In this document: positions 13,347 through 16,549 of the stretch, in pieces | How the letters are laid out: each line of letters starts with the position of its first letter | Position numbering within the stretch: the first letter of the stretch is position 1 | NCBI GenBank assembly: GCA_017880705.1 | Contig: JADGRS010000020.1 | Coordinates: forward strand, 1 to 16,549 | Direction of reading: 5' to 3' | From: Burkholderiales bacterium | Lineage (GTDB): Bacteria; Pseudomonadota; Gammaproteobacteria; Burkholderiales; Usitatibacteraceae | DNA length: 16,549 nt | Translations under genes and position numbers: made by a program | Notes under the pieces: generated by a model | Database searches by the model: none | What the model saw: only the letters and a program-made list of their open reading frames with translations | Told to the model about the DNA's origin: nothing

Positions 13347-14870
13347 GTGGAGGCGTTTCTCGCGCGGCCCTTCGGGACGATTCCCGAGCTCGTGCGCATG
13401 CACGCCGCGCGCGCGCCGCGCCATCCAGCGTTGATCCAGGACGAGCGCTCGATCGACTTCGGAGCGCTCGACGCGCTGATGGATCGCATCGCCGCCGCGT
13501 TCCAGCGCGACGGGCTCGAGCCCGGGCGCGCCATCGCGATCTGCGCGGCGAACTCGATCGAGTACGCCGCGGTCTTCCTCGGCGCGCTGCGCGCGGGCCT
13601 CGCGGTGGCGCCCCTCGCGCCCTCCTCGACGCCGGAGGCGATCGCCTCGATGGTGGCGGACGCCGAGGCCTCGCACCTCTTTCTCGACGAGGCCGCGGCG
13701 AAGGCGATCGCGCCCGTGCTCGCGCAAATGGCGGCGCGAACGATCCCGCTCGGGGGCCTTTCGCAATGGATCGCGGACGCGAGCGCGCCGCGCGCGATCG
13801 AGGCCGCGCCCGGCGATCCCTTCAACATCATCTATTCGTCGGGAACCACCGGGATCCCGAAGGGAATCGTCCAGCCCAACGCGATGCGCTGGGCGCACGT
13901 GGTGAGAAGCGCCGTGTACGGATACGGCCCCGAGGCGATCACGCTCATCTCGACGCCGCTCTACTCGAACACGACGCTCGTCTCGTTCTTCCCGACGGTC
14001 GCGCTCGGCGGGACGGTCGTGCTGATGGCGAAATTCGACGCCGCCGCCTATCTCGCGCTCGCCGAGCGCCATCGCGTCACGCACACCATGCTGGTCCCCG
14101 TGCAGTACCAGCGCATCATGGCGCTCGCCGATTTCGCGCGCTTCGACCTTTCGTCCTTCCGCACCAAGTTCTCCACCAGCGCCCCCTTCGCCGCGGCGCT
14201 CAAGGCCGATATCGTCGCGCGCTGGCCCGGCGCGCTCTACGAGTACTACGGAATGACCGAGGGCGGAGGCACCTGCGTGCTCTTCGCTCACGAGTTTCCC
14301 CACAAGCTGCACACGGTGGGGCGTCCGGCGCCGGGCGTGGACCTGCGCCTCATCGACGAGGAGGGCCGCGAGGCGGCCCCGGGGGAAGCGGGCGAAGTCG
14401 TCGGCCACTCGGTCGCGATGATGACCGGCTACCACCAGCAGCCCGACATGACGTCGAAAGCCGAATGGTTCGATCGCGAGGGCAAGCGCTTCATCCGCAC
14501 GGGCGACATCGGGCGCTTCGACGAAGACGGCTTCCTCTTGCTTCTCGACCGCAAGAAGGACCTCGTCATCTCCGGCGGCTTCAACGTGTACCCGAGCGAT
14601 CTCGAAGCGGTGCTCGCCCGCCATGGCGACGTCGCCGACGCGGCCGTGGTCGGCGTGCCCTCGAAGAAGTGGGGCGAGACTCCGGTCGCGTTCGTCGTGA
14701 CGCGCGCCGGCGCGACGGTCGACCCCGAGGCGTTGCGCGAATGGGCCAACGCGCGGCTGGGCGCGACGCAGCGCATCGCAGCGATCGAATTGATCGAATC
14801 GCTTCCGCGCAGCGCCATCGGCAAGGTGCTGAAGCGGGAATTGCGCGGATTGCATAGACCCCGCGAGTAA
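13347..14870 (+). CDS. AMP-forming acyl-CoA synthetase (acyl-CoA ligase)
   Basis: A 507-residue member of the adenylate-forming family, which activates a carboxylic acid with ATP and joins it to CoA. The phosphate loop IIYSSGTTGIPKG is at 161-173, YYGMTEGGG at 300-308, the ATP-ribose motif TGDIGRFDEDG at 385-395, the hinge DRKKDLVISGGFNVYPSDLEAVL at 401-423, and the catalytic lysine Lys493 in SAIGKVLKREL. All core motifs are intact. The GTG at 13347, 3 bp after the SDR stop, is used; an in-frame ATG at 13398 is a later alternative. Length and motifs fit medium-chain, aromatic or branched carboxylic acid ligases; the substrate cannot be set from sequence. With the dehydrogenase pair and the FadB-like protein it supplies the entry step of a beta-oxidation-type route. 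Confidence 0.93.
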   Translation: MEAFLARPFGTIPELVRMHAARAPRHPALIQDERSIDFGALDALMDRIAAAFQRDGLEPGRAIAICAANSIEYAAVFLGALRAGLAVAPLAPSSTPEAIASMVADAEASHLFLDEAAAKAIAPVLAQMAARTIPLGGLSQWIADASAPRAIEAAPGDPFNIIYSSGTTGIPKGIVQPNAMRWAHVVRSAVYGYGPEAITLISTPLYSNTTLVSFFPTVALGGTVVLMAKFDAAAYLALAERHRVTHTMLVPVQYQRIMALADFARFDLSSFRTKFSTSAPFAAALKADIVARWPGALYEYYGMTEGGGTCVLFAHEFPHKLHTVGRPAPGVDLRLIDEEGREAAPGEAGEVVGHSVAMMTGYHQQPDMTSKAEWFDREGKRFIRTGDIGRFDEDGFLLLLDRKKDLVISGGFNVYPSDLEAVLARHGDVADAAVVGVPSKKWGETPVAFVVTRAGATVDPEALREWANARLGATQRIAAIELIESLPRSAIGKVLKRELRGLHRPRE

Positions 14871-14952
14871 GAATTCTTTTTCTTTCGCGGTTCGGAATCG
14901 GCGCGAGCCCAAGTTAACATTGGACGATCCGCCAGTTTCGAGATCCCCCCCA

Positions 14953-15798
14953 ATGGAAGTCCTCGCCTCGCACGGCTGCTACGGCGGCGTGCAAAGGATT
15001 TATTTGCACGATTCGAGCGCGATCGGCCTGCCGATGCGCTTCTCGGTGTTCCTCCCGCCCTTGGCGCTGCAGCGCCATCGCGTGCCGGTGCTCTTCTATC
15101 TTGCCGGCCTCACCTGCACCGAGGAGACCTTTCCCGCGAAGTCCGGCGCGCAACGCATCGCCGCGAAGCTCGGCATCGCGATCGTCGCGCCCGACACGAG
15201 CCCGCGCGGCGCGAATGTCCCGGGAGAGGCCGCCTCGTGGGATTTCGGTTCCGGCGCGGGCTGGTATCTCGACGCGACCGAGGAGCCGTGGCGCCGTCAC
15301 TGGCGCATGGAAAGCTACCTGGTCGACGAGCTGATGCCGCTCGTAGGTGGAAGCTTGTCGGTCGACATCGCGCGCGCCGGCATCTTCGGCCACTCGATGG
15401 GCGGGCATGGGGCGCTCACGCTCGCCCTGCGCCATCCCGGCAAATTCCGCGCGGTCTCGGCTCTCGCGCCCGTGGTCGCGCCGTCCCTCTGCCCCTGGGG
15501 CGTCAAGGCGTTCGGCGGATATCTCGGCGCCGATCGCGAGCTGTGGAAGGCCCACGATGCGAGCGAGCTCATGTCGGCGCAGCCCTCGGCGCCCTATCCC
15601 GGCGGAATCCTCATCGACCAGGGGATCGACGACAAGTTTCTCGCGGAGCAGCTGAGGCCCGAGATCTTCGAAGCGGCGTGCACGCGCGCCACGCAGCCGC
15701 TCACGTTACGGCGGCACGCGGGCTACGACCACAGCTACTACTTCGTCGCGTCCTTCATGGCCGATCACCTGAGGCATCACGCTCGCCACTTGCATTGA
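14953..15798 (+). CDS. fghA: S-formylglutathione hydrolase
   Basis: A 281-residue esterase of the FrmB/FghA/esterase D family, which hydrolyses S-formylglutathione to formate and glutathione, the second step of glutathione-dependent formaldehyde removal in the cytoplasm. The N-terminal VLFYLAGLTCTEETFPAKSGAQ (47-68) with Cys55 is a family signature, as is APDTSPRGANVPGE (79-92). The catalytic triad is Ser148 in GHSMGGHGA, Asp226 in DQGIDDKFL and His260 in GYDHSYYF, at spacing nearly the same as human esterase D. The length is typical. The ATG at 14953 follows a run of C and lacks a visible Shine-Dalgarno; a TTG 11 codons upstream would also be open. The usual partner, S-(hydroxymethyl)glutathione dehydrogenase, is not adjacent. 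Its last 44 bp overlap the convergent gene at 15755. Confidence 0.95.
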   Translation: MEVLASHGCYGGVQRIYLHDSSAIGLPMRFSVFLPPLALQRHRVPVLFYLAGLTCTEETFPAKSGAQRIAAKLGIAIVAPDTSPRGANVPGEAASWDFGSGAGWYLDATEEPWRRHWRMESYLVDELMPLVGGSLSVDIARAGIFGHSMGGHGALTLALRHPGKFRAVSALAPVVAPSLCPWGVKAFGGYLGADRELWKAHDASELMSAQPSAPYPGGILIDQGIDDKFLAEQLRPEIFEAACTRATQPLTLRRHAGYDHSYYFVASFMADHLRHHARHLH

Positions 15799-16354
15799 CG
15801 GGCGTGCGCCTCGCGGCGCGGAAAACAAGCCATACCGCGAGCGCGAGCGCCGCCAGGGTGATGGGGATGCCGGAGGCGGGCGATTCGTCTTCGTCTTCAT
15901 CGTCGTCGGCGCCCACGGGCTGCGGCGGCGGCACGGCCTTCGCCGCCGCGGGCCTCGCCGGTTCGGGGGCCGCCTTCGCCGCCGGCGCGGTGAAGGCGGG
16001 CTGCGGCATCACGGCGGGAACGATCCGCTCGAGCTCGCGTATGTGCGATGTGTAAGCCTCCACGAGGCATGAATCGGTCTGGCAGGGATTGCGCACGCGC
16101 TCGAGCCACGCGTCCATCTCGGTTTGCGTCTGCTCGCGATTGGAAGAGGCGCGGATCGCGCGCTCCACAAGGGATCCGTGGCGCCCGTCCAGCTCGGAGA
16201 GCTCCTGCGAGCGGCAGATCTGGAGCTCCTGCGGCGACATGACGTTCGCGCAGTCGAAGCTCGGGGTGGGATAGTCCTGCGCGAAAGCGCCCTGCGTGAA
16301 GGCGAGCGCCCCTCCCAGCGCCAGGACCGCCCGCACTTCCAACCGGATTCGCAT
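15755..16354 (-). CDS. LprI-like secreted protein with C-terminal membrane anchor
   Basis: A 199-residue protein with a signal peptide (1-26, cleavage after GAFAQ or AFA), a small helical domain (about 30-112) with FDCANVMSPQELQICRSQELSELD and later NPCQTDSCLVEAYTSHIRELE, a Pro/Ala-rich linker (115-148), an acidic patch (150-158, DDDEDEDE) and a transmembrane helix (163-180) followed by a basic end. The four cysteines (35, 47, 91, 96) and the spacing match the N-terminal domain of LprI-type lysozyme inhibitors (DUF1311-like), which forms two disulfides in the periplasm. It would display this domain on the outer face of the inner membrane. The stop falls inside the end of the S-formylglutathione hydrolase gene (44-bp convergent overlap). 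Family match is by motif; inhibition of lysozyme is not shown. Confidence 0.82.
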   Translation of the reverse strand: MRIRLEVRAVLALGGALAFTQGAFAQDYPTPSFDCANVMSPQELQICRSQELSELDGRHGSLVERAIRASSNREQTQTEMDAWLERVRNPCQTDSCLVEAYTSHIRELERIVPAVMPQPAFTAPAAKAAPEPARPAAAKAVPPPQPVGADDDEDEDESPASGIPITLAALALAVWLVFRAARRTPVNASGERDASGDRP

Positions 16355-16384
16355 CCGGCCATTCTCCCACTTTCCGGACGAGAG

Positions 16385-16522
16385 TCAGCGCCCGGCGTGG
16401 GCGACGGCGGTCGTCGGGTGGGGTTCCATCTCCAGCGACTGGCTCGCCGCGACGCCGATGGCGATCGAAACGCTGGCGAGAATCACGACGCGCACCGCCA
16501 CCTCGACGGGGCTCGTGTCCAT
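16385..16522 (-). CDS. Possible 45-residue single-span membrane protein
   Basis: Reading from the ATG at 16522 gives 45 residues: a short charged start, a hydrophobic span at about 8-27 (containing RVVILASVSIAIGVAAS) and a His/Pro/Ala tail ending AHAGR. An AAGGA sits 10 bp upstream of this ATG, and the codon use is GC-rich in the third position as in the neighbours. The frame remains open to the window edge, so this could also be the C-terminus of a longer protein. It lies 30 bp upstream of the LprI-like gene on the same strand and could share its transcript. No family was recognised. Confidence 0.5.
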   Translation of the reverse strand: MDTSPVEVAVRVVILASVSIAIGVAASQSLEMEPHPTTAVAHAGR

Positions 16523-16549
16523 CCATCCGCGTTCCTTCTCGGTGGTCAG

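Noticed and set aside
12459..14912. An 817-codon open frame on the minus strand opposite the SDR and ligase genes
   Set aside because: The opposite strand carries intact SDR and adenylate-forming motifs; the antisense product has shadow composition and no recognisable motif.

Overview
The window is about 16.5 kb of GC-rich DNA (roughly two thirds G+C by eye) with dense coding, short intergenic gaps and many 4-bp start/stop overlaps. The gene content is a Bug/TctC-type periplasmic binding protein, a MarR regulator, paired acyl-CoA dehydrogenases, a bifunctional FadB-like protein, S-formylglutathione hydrolase and an LprI-like lipid-free secreted protein. This mix fits a free-living betaproteobacterium of the Burkholderiales type. 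That placement is inferred from family content only; there is no rRNA or marker gene in the window.

Region 1 (1-3936) is a cell-surface locus. On the plus strand it holds the 3' end of a fimbrial-subunit-like gene, a small secreted beta-rich protein, a PapD-like periplasmic chaperone, and a 643-residue outer-membrane beta-barrel protein that ends in an SdrD-B/Cna-B-like domain. The four genes are spaced -4, +5 and +3 bp and should form one transcript. A convergent gene on the minus strand (3445-3936) encodes another secreted subunit-like protein. Together they look like a non-canonical chaperone/usher-type export system with its own substrates, and this is the best candidate here for a poorly described system.

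Region 2 (3338-3444, 4068-4140 and 12446-12546) consists of intergenic repeats built on the shared core TACCTGACAC. Two copies are large perfect inverted repeats (40-bp and 29-bp arms) and one is a degenerate tandem cluster. Two of the three sites flank the minus-strand subunit gene.

Region 3 (4145-4952) holds a 74-residue unknown protein with a strong ribosome binding site, and a MarR-family regulator, both on the minus strand.

Region 4 (5123-14870) is a catabolic island arranged as back-to-back units. A FAD aromatic-ring-type monooxygenase is divergent from a FadB-like hydratase/dehydrogenase, which is coupled to a small secreted Ala/Lys/Pro-rich protein. A heteromeric-type acyl-CoA dehydrogenase pair is divergent from a TctC-like binding protein, which is followed by an SDR oxidoreductase and an acyl-CoA ligase. 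The set can take up or bind a carboxylate, hydroxylate it, activate it to a CoA thioester, and beta-oxidise it. No thiolase is in the window and the substrate cannot be read from sequence.

Region 5 (14953-16549) contains S-formylglutathione hydrolase (formaldehyde detoxification), whose end overlaps a convergent LprI-like secreted protein, and finally a possible 45-residue single-span membrane protein. No tRNA, rRNA, CRISPR array, IS transposase or phage gene was seen.
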